A DNA stretch of 64,000 bases, taken from NCBI RefSeq assembly GCF_040954645.1, contig NC_092809.1, forward strand, positions 132,359,914-132,423,913. The letters run 5' to 3'. The DNA is from Diabrotica undecimpunctata. Its lineage: Eukaryota; Arthropoda; Insecta; Coleoptera; Chrysomelidae. The notes under the pieces are model-generated. The model was not told the origin of the DNA. It did not search any database and was given only the letters and a program-made list of their open reading frames with translations. Below, piece by piece: positions 40,757 to 53,100 of the stretch; positions within the stretch are counted from its first letter, which is position 1; each line of letters starts with the position of its first letter. Made by a program: the position numbers and the translations under genes.

Positions 40757-42735
40757 AATTATTTTGTTACTCTTAATCCACACAAAATTTTAACAATGCG
40801 AGAATTTTATTCAGTGTTAGTAAGGAAAAAATACCAAAAACATTAGAAAATGAGTTTTTTGAAACTGTTCTTAAAACTATACCTGTTATATCGTTTATTT
40901 CGCAGAGGTCGTTTGTTCTTGTCTCGCAAACCGTTTCCTGTTCTTATATCCATTTTTTTGAAATAACAAACCTCGAAAGTGTCACTTATAGCTTGAAAAA
41001 ATGTTGCATAAAAATAGATATCATGTTGGATAACAGTCAAAAACAAGATGGTCGGTGTCGTGTTATTTGATCTTTTATGCACTTGTAAGTGGTGTCGCTT
41101 AAATTCATTTAGATAAATAAATATTTTATTAGCTGAAATAAAATAACTAGGTGTAAAAATGTTCAAAAATCTCTTTGCATTGAAAAAATCCCGAAGCAAA
41201 ATCCGTAGATCATGTTTAACATTACAAAACAGCGACTATCTTGTCTGACTCATCTAAAAACATGATTAACATTTAAAAATATATTCATGTTTCCGTTGGT
41301 ATTGTTCCCAAATTAAAACAAGGATATTTTTTAAAACCGTTTTATACACTTACCTAAAGTAAAAAAAATGTGCACTGCAGCTTTAAAAATTTTCTTGTTG
41401 GGGTCTCCGAGATGTAAACAGCCGTAAAGATTATGAAAAACTGACTTACACAGTCTGGGCACATCTAGTGCTGTTTTATTTTGAGAGCTTTCAGTCTCCC
41501 GCATAGTGTTTTTGTAATTCCTAACCACTATTTTAATTCTGATGAAGACAATTATCAATACTCATGGTCGGGTCTTCTCCCGATTAGCGTATGTGACATT
41601 TTATTAAGAGGATATAATCTAATTTAAATCTTTTAGAAATGTTGTGTATCGATTAAAACAGCCACATAATTATTAAAATATATTTAAATGAAAACATAGA
41701 TTTATTAATGAATTTATATTAAATAATAGTTTATTTTTTATTTGTTTCACATTTTTTATCTTTACATATTCAGATAAATTACAGCATTTTCATCGGTGGT
41801 TCATTTCGATACCAAATACATTATATTTGCTATTTTTTACTGACCCAAATTTTAACAGCCTAATGACTGGCTTCAAAATTCTCGACGAGTTCCAAATATA
41901 GATTCTATGCCGTCAATTTGCGACTATTTTGCATTCAAGTTTAAAATCATCGACTTACATGGTTCACTGAGCTGAACGGGATAATGGTAAATTTTCCCAC
42001 CAATATTTGAAGCATTGTCGAAACCACATTCTATACAAACTAAGTAATAGCATTTTGTACAACAAATATTAAATATTTGTTACTTTATTTATTGTAACCT
42101 GTTAATTGTTATTTATTATCTGATAAAATAAAATAAAAATGTAATTCGGTATAGGTTGGAACAAATTTTATATCAAAGTTTAGGTTAAAAGAAAAGATAT
42201 TTTTAAGAAAGTATATGATTTATATGTACAGGGTGTAACAAAAAGTTAGGTCATTAAATAAATCACATATTCTGAGACGAAAAATAGTTCGATTGAACCC
42301 AACTTACCTTGGTAGAAATCCGCACATAAAGAAAGTTACAGCCCTTTGAAGTTATAAAATGAAAATCAATTTTTTCCAATATATCGAAAACTGTTAGATA
42401 TTTTATATTGAAAATGGACAGGTGGCTTTCTTTGGGCAGGAATATCTTAAAAAAAAAATAACAGTGAAATTTGTACACCCCATAAATATTTTATGGGGCT
42501 TTTGTTCCCTTAACCCCCCGAAATGTTTGTATACGTTCCAATTAAATTACTATTGTACCATTAGTTAAACACAATGTGTTTAAAACTTTTTTGCCTCTTA
42601 TAGTCTGACAATTTTCAATTAAAGGTGACTAATCTACAAATTGATCTAAACGGTAGCGGCAACTATGTAAAATGTCAGCAGTAAATTCTTACAGGGGGTC
42701 ATTTTTATTGTGTATGCTTCGCATATGCATATGCT
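40757..42735. other. No gene recognised; one mariner-like end
   Basis: Open frames 40843-41199 and 41331-41558 on the - strand match no family I know. At ~42230 a TACAGGGTGTAACAAAAAGT sequence looks like a mariner-type terminal repeat. A similar inverted end (TACAGGATGTAACA) lies at ~52325, too far off to be its partner. Confidence 0.4.
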
Positions 42736-42739
42736 TCGT

Positions 42740-43450
42740 AAGTCCCTAAGAGCTGGAACAACTCTAAAGTAATCTTATTACACAAGAAAGGTGATAGTCG
42801 AAAATTGGAAAACTACAGACCCATCAGCCCACTGTCACACCTGTTTAAAATACTCACCAAAGTCATAACTACTCGACTAACAAGGAAATTAGACGAATAC
42901 CAACCATATGAACAGGCAAGTTTTAGAAAAGGCTATTCAACTTCCGATCACCTGTTAACCACAAAAATATTAATAGAAAAATGTAACGAATACAAGTTTC
43001 CAGTTTTCCTAGCATTTGTAGACTACGAAAAAGCTTTCGATACCATAGAACACACGGCCGTAATAAACGCAATGCAAAATTGTAGAATAGACAGCAGATA
43101 TATTAACTTAATAAAAGAAACTATGAACCAAGCTACAGCTACATACTACCTAAATGAAAATGAACACACGAACCCTGTACCATTAAACAGGGGAGTCAAA
43201 CAGGGAGATACTTTATCACCCAAACTGTTATCACCTTAATTTTTGGAGGACGTTTTTAAAAACCTAAATTGGAAATATAAGGGAATAAACATCAATGGCC
43301 GCTACCTCAGTAATCTACGATTTGCAGATGACATAATCCTGATAGCTACTGACCTACAAGAAATGCAAACCATGCTTTTAGAACTACATACCGAATCTTC
43401 TAAAATAGGACTGAAAATGAATTTAAACATAAACCGTAACAATATAAATT
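42740..43450 (+). pseudogene. RTE-like reverse transcriptase, 5'-truncated
   Basis: The frame 42805-43239 reads ENYRPISPLSHLFKILTKVI, Q-A-S-F-R-K-G-Y-S-T-S-D-H, FVDYEKAFDTIEH and RGVKQGDTLSPKLLSP, then TAA at 43237-43239. The following frame resumes F-L-E-D-V-F-K-N-L-N-W and LRFADDIILIATD (active site). It ends soon after G-L-K-M-N-L-N. It is one of the better preserved RTs here, related to 20700-22770, and terminates at the (AT)n tract. Confidence 0.85.
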
Positions 43451-43528
43451 GATGCGATTCACTAGTGTATGGTGAGATAAGTTCATTGAATAGTTTGAAA
43501 GATCGGTAAACTTATCAACATTTTGCTG

Positions 43529-43683
<155 letters not shown>

Positions 43684-43739
43684 CGTTCTTAGAAAGAATG
43701 GGAATGAGAGAAATATGATATTTTAGTTTATTCGTTCCA

Positions 43740-44200
43740 CATTTTATATGTACATAGGCGTAGTGTGTTCTATTTCTTGGGAATATATTTATTAAATAGA
43801 CTTTATTATTAACTTTAAAATAGTTTTGAGGTAATTAAAGTAAATTTGAGGCAAGTTTATTCTTCATATAGTATTAACCCATTAATGGCCGCTCCATATA
43901 CAAAGAGAAATTTGACAATTAATTTATTAGATTGGATTAAAAACACACAAATTAAGACTAATTTACAACCAAAAAGATTTTTTTCCTCATTTTCAAGGAA
44001 AACAGTACAGGGGGGGGGGGTTTTGGGTGTTACCCCCCCGACCCTATTCCGACACTGTTACTCACACATTTTAAGGACTCAAAATGGAGGTAGCATCATA
44101 AAAAGAATTTCGGTGACCAACCAAAACCCCCCCCCTCCCAGAGGCAAATTCTAGCTGCGCTACTGATTCTACACCTTTTACATAAATAAATAGTATTACT
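43740..44200. other. No gene; G11 run and C-rich runs
   Basis: An 11-G run at 44010-44020 is followed by GGG, then seven Cs at ~44033-44039 that could pair with it. Another long C run sits at ~44129-44137. No coding similarity. Confidence 0.5.
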
Positions 44201-44210
44201 TTTGCACATT

Positions 44211-45129
44211 CTACATTCTTGTACTATCGTCTCTTTTTGTAATGTGGCCAATATTGTCGAATCTGGTTTCATCTGGTAAAGCAAATTTAGATTGACGTCC
44301 ATGTACTAAGTTTGCCACTGATGTAGCGGTTTCTTCACTATTATAAATTATAAATATAAATCTATGTCGGCTCATGCTTTCTTTTAAAATGTGCACTTCT
44401 TTATCCTCATCCTTTGACCAAAGCATATCAACTTGAAGCAGAGAGTGAACCAGATAATATACATATGCTAATAATTTTTTTTTAAATCTATGTTATTTAT
44501 TTCAAAATCGTGACGGTTATTCTGCGATGCATAAATATTTGTAAAATATAGAATGCTCTCAATTACTTTTTTATCAAAAAAGAGTGAAAAAACTTCAATA
44601 TATGACTTGCTTCCATGGTTGGTTTTTATATTGTCTAAATATCAATCAGACTGATGTTGAATTACTACTGTTGCCAGTGAAGCTTTTTCAGGATTACGAA
44701 ATGCTAATTGAGGGTGCCGCCTTAGAAAGCCACAAAGCCAATGTTATCCAGCCATTTTCTTATCTTCTCTAAACACGCGTGGAATGTTATTTTTAACGGC
44801 TAAATCGAAATATAGTTTTCTTAAATCTGTTAAGCTAAAGCCAAACAATATTTCTTCTAAATATAAAATATAATCCACAAGTTCATTTTCTTGCGCTTCA
44901 GAAAACACAGTCTTAAATCTACCCAATCTTTTTTCTGCAGCTTTTTTCGAACTCAATCCTTTTTCTCGAGCTTCTTTTACTTTGCGCTCCAAAGTAGTTT
45001 GTGGAATAGCGTACAGCTTCGATGCTTTTCTGTATAACCCATGTTGCCTTCTAACACTTCTTGAATGGCGGCCATCATACTTTCCTTGGACCAACTCTGT
45101 CTGCCGCTTTTTCTTGTATAACGACCCAT
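44211..45129 (-). pseudogene. pogo/Tigger-type transposase N-terminal region
   Basis: The start at 45129 reads MGRYTRKSGRQSWSKESMMA, a CENP-B/psq helix-turn-helix as in pogo-like transposases. A frameshift follows near 45050, then Y-A-I-P-Q-T-T-L-E-R-K-V, E-L-V-D-Y-I-L, F-G-F-S-L-T-D-L-R-K-L and, after a stop, H-W-L-C-G-F-L-R-R-H-P. The DDE core is not recognisable. The upstream GTCCCC-rich sequence at 45300-45370 may be the element end. The piece 44211-44426 (-) is open and may be further degraded element. Confidence 0.7.
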
Positions 45130-45744
45130 GTTGAAATCTTAAAAAAACATAATGATTTAGATAATTCAATGCATAAATGCTTACCCTAATAATTTTTGTA
45201 TAGGCTCAGACTATTTTTCAATAGTACCTTTATATTTAAATAATTTGTCAAAAGCAGTTCTACCTAGGTACCTAGTAAAATTACTTAATCGGCATTAAAA
45301 TATTCCGTAGGTTAAAATGAGGACGTCCCCGTTTTGAGCTACCCTTACCGTCCCCATTTGACCCGTTTATGACTTAATTAAGAAAATATGGCGTATTGAA
45401 GCTAAAATGCTAAGATTTTTAAAAGAGTATTATGTGAATATGTAGCTTAAAGACAGCGGAATCAAAGGTCTACTTACCGAAATTGAACACCAACCAACGG
45501 TGCAGGTTGAAATCGTAGACAAATCACAAAAAATCTTGGATGGACTGTACACAAAACAAACATAAGCTCACACCTCGACTACCTACTTACAGGTTACAGG
45601 GAACTAAGAACACCCACGCGTCGTTCAGCGGTCAATTCGTACAGTAGTACATAGTATGCGTACTAGTTTTGTACAAAGTACACAGTTTTTTTTTGTACTT
45701 ATACCAGTGTGACTCGGCTTCAATAGCAAAATGCAGAAAAATTT

Positions 45745-46553
45745 ATTTTTCATCATCATCATTTTGGCTTTACAACCCTGTGTGGGTCCTAGCCTCCCCA
45801 AGAATTTTTCTCCAGTCGTCCCTATCCATCGCATTCCTCCGCCAAGCACGTATTTCCATATTTCTCATGTCTTTATCGATGTTATCTAGGAATCTTGTTC
45901 TGGGTCTTCCTCTTCTTCTTTGACCAATAGGTCTATCAAGGAGCGTTTTTCTAGCTGGGTCGGTTTGCTCCATCCGCATTACATGGCCTACCCACCTCAG
46001 ACGTCCTATCTTTATGTGTTTTACGATATCTGGTTCCTGGTATATCCTATAGAGTTCGAAGTTGTATCGTCTTCTCCAGACACCATTTTCATTTACCGCT
46101 CCATAGATGCGCCTTAGTATTTTTCTTTTGAAACATCCTAACATGTTTTCATTGCTTTTTGTTAAAGTCCAGGTTTCTGAACCATATGTTAGGACTGGGC
46201 GTATTATTGTTTTGTAGAGTTTTACTTTTGTATTTCTTGATATAACTGTAGATTTAAAAAGGAGATTAAGCCCAAAATAGCATCTATTAGCCGTGCAAAT
46301 TCTGCGGTTTATCTCTGCGGTAGTGTCATTTTCAGTATTAACGAGCGTTCCCAGGTATACAAATTCGTTTACTGCTTCGATGACGTCATTTTCTATAACA
46401 AGTGGCCGTAGTGTTTGTGGTTGCGTACCTATTTTCATGTATTTTGTTTTGTTGGTGTTTATTATTAAACCCATTTTTGTAGCCGCTTCCTTTAATGCTA
46501 CGTACGCCTCTCGTGCTGCGTTTTCCGTTCTCCCACCTGTTTATCTATCACCA
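45745..46553 (-). pseudogene. RTE-like element 3' end, 5'-truncated, with (ATG)n-type tail
   Basis: An open - strand frame of 234 aa (45770-46474) reads MGLIINTNKTKYMKIG, F-V-Y-L-G-T-L-V, LTYGSETWTLTKSNE, Y-G-A-V-N-E-N-G-V-W and LRWVGHVMRMEQTDP. It ends D-W-R-K-I-L-G-E-A-R-T-H-T-G-L. A (CAT)n tract at ~45750-45762 is the element's tail. The front is missing beyond ~46553. The lack of stops suggests a fairly recent insertion. Confidence 0.85.
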
Positions 46554-46559
46554 ACATAA

Positions 46560-47335
46560 AATTATTATATTGTACTATTGACTAAGGTCTAGTTCGGCTC
46601 CTTCGATCTGTCACTTCAACCATTTCATTGTCCTATTGTGATAAAATACAGCATACGTCTCTCTTATCTCTTCATTTCCCTATAATTATTCCATTTGCAC
46701 ATTTTGCGATAATATCTCCCAACTTGAGCTTGCAGTCTGTTACGTCTTTGGGAGAATTCTTTCTGCCAACACGCAGAGTACAGGTACAATAAGTTCCATT
46801 ATCGAGTAATGTTTATAATAAAATTTATTTTTAATTTCATAAATTTCATATATGTTAATATTTGGAGGACCAGGATAAGGTACCACGCAATTTGTAGGAC
46901 AATGTAGGTGTTAAATTATATAAATATTATTTAACCAACAGAAAAAAAAATCAGGTGGTTAGTAATTATTTTTCATGACCTCGTTAATGATACATGCTGA
47001 AAAGGGAGGACTCTTTGATAACACCTTGCTACCACAAACGCAAGTTGTTGTTAGGGCAAAAGTTGGGCGTCTTTTCAAAATGAAACCACTCACGAAAAAT
47101 TATATTGTTTGTAATAAAGGGTGAAAATTGACCTGAGATCCTGGACTAATCTAATTTAATTAAAATCTTTTACTTGCTTGGTTTTGTTTGGATATTGTAT
47201 TTCTTTCTTTTGCCCTTTGTGGTGTCAAGTTCATCGTATACGTTTTTGAAGCACTGTATTACCTTAAACTTCACATCCATTTTAGCAAACTTGTATTTTT
47301 TAATATTCTGCCAATCTTTTTCCTGTCACAAAGGA
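46560..47335. other. No gene recognised
   Basis: AT-rich sequence between the RTE-like fragment and the gypsy integrase. The frame opened at 47188 has no gypsy similarity before ~47335. Confidence 0.4.
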
Positions 47336-48447
47336 CCAGATTTTACAGAGTTATAGTCCCAAAAAGATTGAGAGAGAGCATGCTAAGATTATTGCATTCG
47401 AGTCATTTTGGCACTCAGAAGACCCAACAGAGAGCAAGGCAGATATTACATTGGCCACAAATGAACAAAAGTATAGAAGACTGGGTAAGAAATTGTAGCA
47501 AGTGTGAGATATTTAAAAGTCACAATGCTAAAGAACCACTATTACTCAGAAAGTTGCCTCAAGCACCTTTTGAAAAGGTAGCAAGTGATATATTAGATTA
47601 TGGTGGACAGTCATATCTAGTTCTGATCGATTATTTTTCTAAATGGCTCGATATAGTGAAAATTAATTCAAAAACCTCTCAGGTGGTCATCAAGAAGTTA
47701 AAGAAAATTTTTTCAACACACGGAATACCCTACGAAGTCATATCAGATAACATGCCTTATAATTCGAGGCATTGTCAGCAATTTGCTAAAGACTGGGATT
47801 TTCGGTTTGTAACGTCCAGTCCCCGCTATCCACGATCTAATGGACAGGCAGAACGAGCCGTTCTAATTGCAAAAAACATGCTTAGAAAGTGTGACGACTT
47901 AGATATGGCGCTCCTGGAGTATCGCAATACTCCAATAAATGGAACAGATAAAACACCGGCCCAATTAGTGACTAAGAGGGTTCTTAGATCGAAGCTACCA
48001 TCAAATAAAAAGCACAAAGACATAAATCTAAAGGAAGAGTGGAAGAAACTAGAGGCAAAAAGAAACGAATATAAAAATTATTATGATAGAAACACCAAGG
48101 TAAGAAGAGAAATAGTGCCAGGAGAGAATGTAGGTGTCAGAGAGGGTAGAGAATGGAGACCAGGTCAAATTCTGGAAAGAGTAGATGAGGCACCCAGATC
48201 TTATTTAGTGCAGAAAGAAAATGGGGAAGTGGTCAGGCGAAACAGTTATCACTTGAGGCCTTCCCTAGTTAAAGCGCAAATTAAGAAGAATACTGATTTT
48301 GCACATAATGATAGATCATTAAACTCCTCATCTGGGAATCAGAGTTGTGAAGTAGAGGAACCTTCAACCTCCCAGATGAATGCTGAAAATAGAACTAGCG
48401 CTAGACTCAAAAGGGCTCCAGTGCGTTTTAAGGACTATCAAATGTAA
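47336..48447 (+). CDS. Ty3/gypsy integrase and C-terminus (5'-truncated pol)
   Basis: Open to the stop at 48445-48447. It begins F-Y-R-V-I-V-P-K-R-L-R and continues LLHSSHFGTQKTQQRARQIL. Next is the zinc-binding end C-S-K-C-E, then a DDE core: DILDYGGQSYLVLIDYFSKW (first D), EVISDNMPYNSRH (second D, where the family usually has D-N-G-P), and R-S-N-G-Q-A-E-R-A-V (E). A chromatin-reader-like tail (W-R-P-G-Q-I-L-E-R, Y-H-L-R-P) and an S/T-rich end follow. Protease, RT and RNase H are missing upstream, so it cannot move by itself. A polypurine tract and LTR follow. Confidence 0.88.
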
Positions 48448-48695
48448 GGGGAAAGATGTCATATCAGTAGGTTATGATTACGTTCACGGGGCTCTAGGCA
48501 CAATGTATGGAGACTCGTCAGTTGTCACTACTTGCCAGGATCATTGTTAGAACATGGGTTTTTGGATATTATTGATTCTTGCAGACTTTGTTAAAAAGTA
48601 TGTTTAAATAAATGTATTAAACACAATGAAATATAATTACTTTAATGTTTCTGTCAAATTATGCGAAATTCATCTGGATCAGATGTTTCTTACAT
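48448..48695 (+). mobile_element. Polypurine tract and 3' LTR of the gypsy element
   Basis: GGGGAAAGA directly after the pol stop is a polypurine tract, followed by TGTCATATC at ~48459 as LTR start. AATAAA near 48607 would be the LTR poly(A) signal. The end near 48695 (…TTACA) is tentative because no 5' LTR is available for comparison. Confidence 0.6.
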
Positions 48696-49079
48696 CTAAA
48701 TATTCACGCAAAATCAATTCGATAGATCCAATGTTTTAACCTTGTTTAGGCTATTGCCTCTTCAAAGAAGGGGTACTCCTTTTTTGCGGAGCGAAGGGGT
48801 GTGGTAAACGTGAGGACGAATGCGTGTGAAGTTGTAGAGGTGGAATGCTAAAAAACTGGGGTTCACAAGATGGTATGTGTGATATGGACGATATGGAGCG
48901 CACAAGAGGAATTATTGGCGAAGAAAGCTAAACAAGTCAAAGGGAGGCACCTCAAGGTGTTACCAGCCATGGTGGGAGCGGTCTTAATCAGCGTTTTTGG
49001 CTTGCAGTTGTTAGCTGTGATATTTAATGGGGGTTGATTTTAATATATCAAAATGCTAATCAGGAAGTTCGTTTCCAGT

Positions 49080-50165
49080 GTTATGTAGAAGTTTTGCTGG
49101 AGGGAATGGAACTTTTCTTTCAGGAACCCTGGTGAGTATTTGCCCTCTTTAGTATTTGTTTGGCTCGGTTGTTCGAGCATGCAATAGTGCGAAGGACATA
49201 CCTCCTGCTGAGGGATAGGATTATGTCCTTAATCGGTGTTAGATTGGCTACCTGATGTATGTGTGCTGACGGATAGTATCTGCACTTCCTCGTGCAGAAT
49301 CTAAGAATTTTCCTTTCAGTGGCCATGATGGTGTTAATTTCGCGGGTGTCATGTGATGCGTAGACGCATGCCTTCTATTCGATTATTGGTCTTATGAGTC
49401 TAAACCTCTTTTTTACCCTGACTAGGGTGTTTTGTATGTCGGTTTTCCAGTTGAGAGTCCTGTTAAAATGAACTCCCAAATAGGAAACTGAGTTTCTGAG
49501 AATAAGGTCTTCTCCTAGCAATGTTATCCGGCCATGACTTGGAAGATTTGAGTAATATCGAGTTGTGTTTTGGAGTCACTCTCCATTTATTGCACCACCT
49601 AATGACTCAATCTAGGTAGTTTTGCGGTCTTTCGAATACATACATTTGTCCACGCACTCTATGTGGCCCTGACGTGAGCAGAGCAATGTCGTCAGCATAC
49701 AAAAGGTTTTTCCGATCTATACGGAAGGCGGGGGAAGTCACTGTTGTAGACTGTGTATAGTATTGGAGCAAGAATTGAGCCCTGGAGTAAAGGGCGAGGA
49801 TAAAATGTTGCCAACTTTGATCCGGATCGTCCGATTAGGGAGATAGGAATTTATTAGTTTAACGAAAAGTGTGGGCAATCCAGCAAGGTGGAGTTTTTCG
49901 ACCAGGCCCGTGTGCCAGACCTGGTCGAATGCCTTCTGGACGTCTAGGAATATGCCTATGGCGTGTTTCCTTTCATTAATTGATTGTGAAATCCAATGCA
50001 TTTTGCGTGGAATGTCCAGCTCTGAATCCGAATTGGTAATTAAAAATGGCGAAGTGAGCGTAGATCCTCTCGTAGATTTTACCTAGGGTGCTCAGTAGTG
50101 AAATGGGTCTATACGATTCAGGGTTGGTTAGGGGATTCCCTTGTTTGGGAATCGTGACTGATGGC
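49080..50165 (-). pseudogene. Jockey-type non-LTR reverse transcriptase, broken
   Basis: The - strand reads Y-R-P-I-S-L-L-S-T-L-G-K-I-Y near 50070-50120, then GIFLDVQKAFDQVWHTGLVE near 49895-49955, L-I-N-S-Y-L-P-N-R near 49830-49870, and YADDIALLTSGP near 49665-49705. A C-terminal block P-I-K-D-I-I-L-S-L-S-R-R-Y near 49200-49240 ends it. K-A-F-D-Q-V-W-H and S-Y-L-x-N-R are hallmarks of the Jockey clade. Several frame changes. Confidence 0.85.
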
Positions 50166-50169
50166 CACT

Positions 50170-53100
50170 TTCCATGAGATTGGAAAATAGCTCAGCGAGC
50201 AAAATCGATTGCAATTCAGTCAGCAATGTGCAAAGTTTTTCGAAACAAGGGATTTTGGTTTACCCTCAAGTCATTCATCACTGACGGATGTACGACCACG
50301 CAGATATTATGTAAACCAATTGTAACTCTGATGACGCTTCATTATCAAAAGTTGCTTGTAGTGATTCTTTACAATGTTATTAGGTAAGGTATATTTTTTT
50401 TAAATTACAAATACAGCGACGCCGTCTATTGTTCGATTGAAACAACTTTTTGAAGTTTTGTGATCATCTCCGGTGTTTTGCTCTCGTTTAGAATACTGTT
50501 TTTACGTTCAGCGTCAACAATTTGTGTTGTTGACGTACAGTCTCATTATTACCTTGCCTTCACTTCATCCTCTAATTATGAAATTTGAGATGATTTTGTT
50601 TGTAATCTCCAGTAATATTTCTTGTATAAAAAAGGAAAAGGACTTAAAAATAATAACCAAATAGTACATCAAAGTTTTTATATCAATCTACACAGCTTTG
50701 TTTACATTCATACGCTTAATAAAAAATGCAATTACAATTTCAAAGGAGAGATAACTTAACGAATGAACTTTGTCTTAAAAAAACCAGCACACTACTTGCA
50801 TAATTTAAAAATTATTAAGTACCAAGTACACCAAACTCGAGTTCTTAGATCCTCCCATAAGCATAAAGATGTAAAATTAATGGCTGCATTGATTTTATTT
50901 AAATAGATTGTTAAAAAGGACAGTTTCCATTTTATTTATCTTAGTTTTTGGGACGATCCAAAATCATCGTAATTGGAACATATACATTAAGTACTGTACT
51001 GCCAGTTTCCAAAGACTTTCTCAAAACAGTGATGTAAGGTGAGGAATTGTAAATAATTTGCAGATCAAAACCCGAAGGGGACACATACAAATGTTTTTTT
51101 TTCAACATACAAAATGTAACATACTCGGTTGCATAAAACATGTTCACAGGTAAAATTGGTAGTACAACAATATAAAGGAATTTCAGTCAATGAGCTTAAT
51201 ACGAACTAAACTTTAAACTCACTTCTTTTGTATAGAAAACATCCAACACATAAGCTATTTCTAAAAGTAACTACCTAAGTGTTTAATGGAATAGAATAGT
51301 TATGTTAAGTTACACTTTAAATATCGTTTAAGCTATATTTTGGTGACACTTGGGATAAAAATATAGTTAAATAATACCGTTCATATATTGCATATTTTAA
51401 AACTCTTCCAGTACAATTTGCACAAGAAAACGAGCAGTAGGGATTCGCCTCAAACCTAATGATTTAAAGAACCGCGAAGATTAAAGTACGCGTGCGTTAT
51501 AGACTGAACATTTTGTTATATGAACTAAGCAGGTCACCCCATTTGTAATTACCATGAGGTGCAAACTAACTTATAAAATTAGGACAATAAACAGATCCTT
51601 AGAATTTAATAATAAATTGCTCCAAGAATATAACGCAATATTCGAAATTTTTATCATAAACCTCAAAAAGGAAAAAGGGAGAATCCATGGATAAATAGCA
51701 GCTCCCTTAGATCTTTCATTTGTGGAACATAGGATCACGACAAAGTCCCACCATTGGTCCCTGTCACTGCAAACACCTTCACTTTCCAGAAAAAACCCAT
51801 CGCCTGCTCTAGAAGTTCCTGTCTAAGAGGTTTTCTGGGGATAGTTCCTGGTACCATCAACTCTTCTTAATCAGAACTTGCTTGTTTAAGCGATATCTTT
51901 ACAATATGTAACATTAAATCCGAACTAACCTTGATATTAGATGGTTTTTCATTGCAGAGTGCTAGAACCACGATACAAGATAGATATTTGAAAATTGACA
52001 GTCAGATGTATTTTTATATGTATTAACTTGAATGCTTAACGCCCGAATGGTCAAGTTATCCTCACTAGTTCCTAAAATAGGAAAAAGGCTGTGACAATCG
52101 ATTTCGACAAGATCTTTATTTGCCAGTAGACATGTTAAAACACATGAATCCGCCCTACAACTCACCTTATATGACATGTACTGCACCATCAAATAGATTT
52201 TACGTTAAACGTGTTATATATATGCTTTTATCCCTCTAAAAAAATGTATGGATGCAAAACCTAACTTAAAAGGAATATTTTATTAAATTCGTAGGTTAAC
52301 AAACTTTTTGTGTTACATCCTGTATATCTAGTGATATCATCAGTATTATTGCTCTACGAAATGCAAATAAATACTTAAGTTATTGGTTTAAAAAAATACA
52401 AAAAACGAAATGCAATTTGTACGGATATATGCGTGTTTAAAAAAAATGTATCCATACCTAAACGAATAAAATGATATCAGCGCTATGCTCTAGCTCTGCA
52501 AGAGTAGCACAAAGCGGAAAGCGTAAATACCAAAAGGAAATATAAAATACATTTTCTTAAATCACTTCAATTGGTCAGAGGTGGAAATAAAATAAGTCAA
52601 TGGACATTGCACCCTCATTTTTCAATCTTAAATGCCAGCTTTCGATAGAACTTACACTTTTGTGCACATATTTAGTTCTATCTACTTATATATTAGAAAT
52701 TAAACTATAGATGAAGATTTAAATAAATTTAGACGAATATTAACCTTTATGTAGGGATGTGGACTTTCACAGGCTTCAATACATTTTTGTTTCATATGTG
52801 GTACAGTTTTATATGCTTCCTTTGGTTGTGTGATCCATAGTTTCACAAAATGACAAGGCTAAGATCGAATAAGAAATATTTCTATATATTATTACCCAAC
52901 TCTTAATAGTGCCAACATCCTACTCCCTTATTTTCAGACTTCTTTTGAGTTTTAGATAAGCATACCGATAAGTTTATTAGTTTTTAAAAGAGTACTCATA
53001 ATTTGTCCTCTAATGTCGCCATAGGTAACTCTGCAGCTGAACATAGATTTATTGTTTCATTCTTATTCCTCAAATTTTTCCCTATTTGGAGGTTGCTGTT

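Noticed and set aside
40843..41558. Two - strand ORFs as possible host exons
   Set aside because: No recognisable domain, splice context or conservation signal visible by eye. Left as unassigned sequence.
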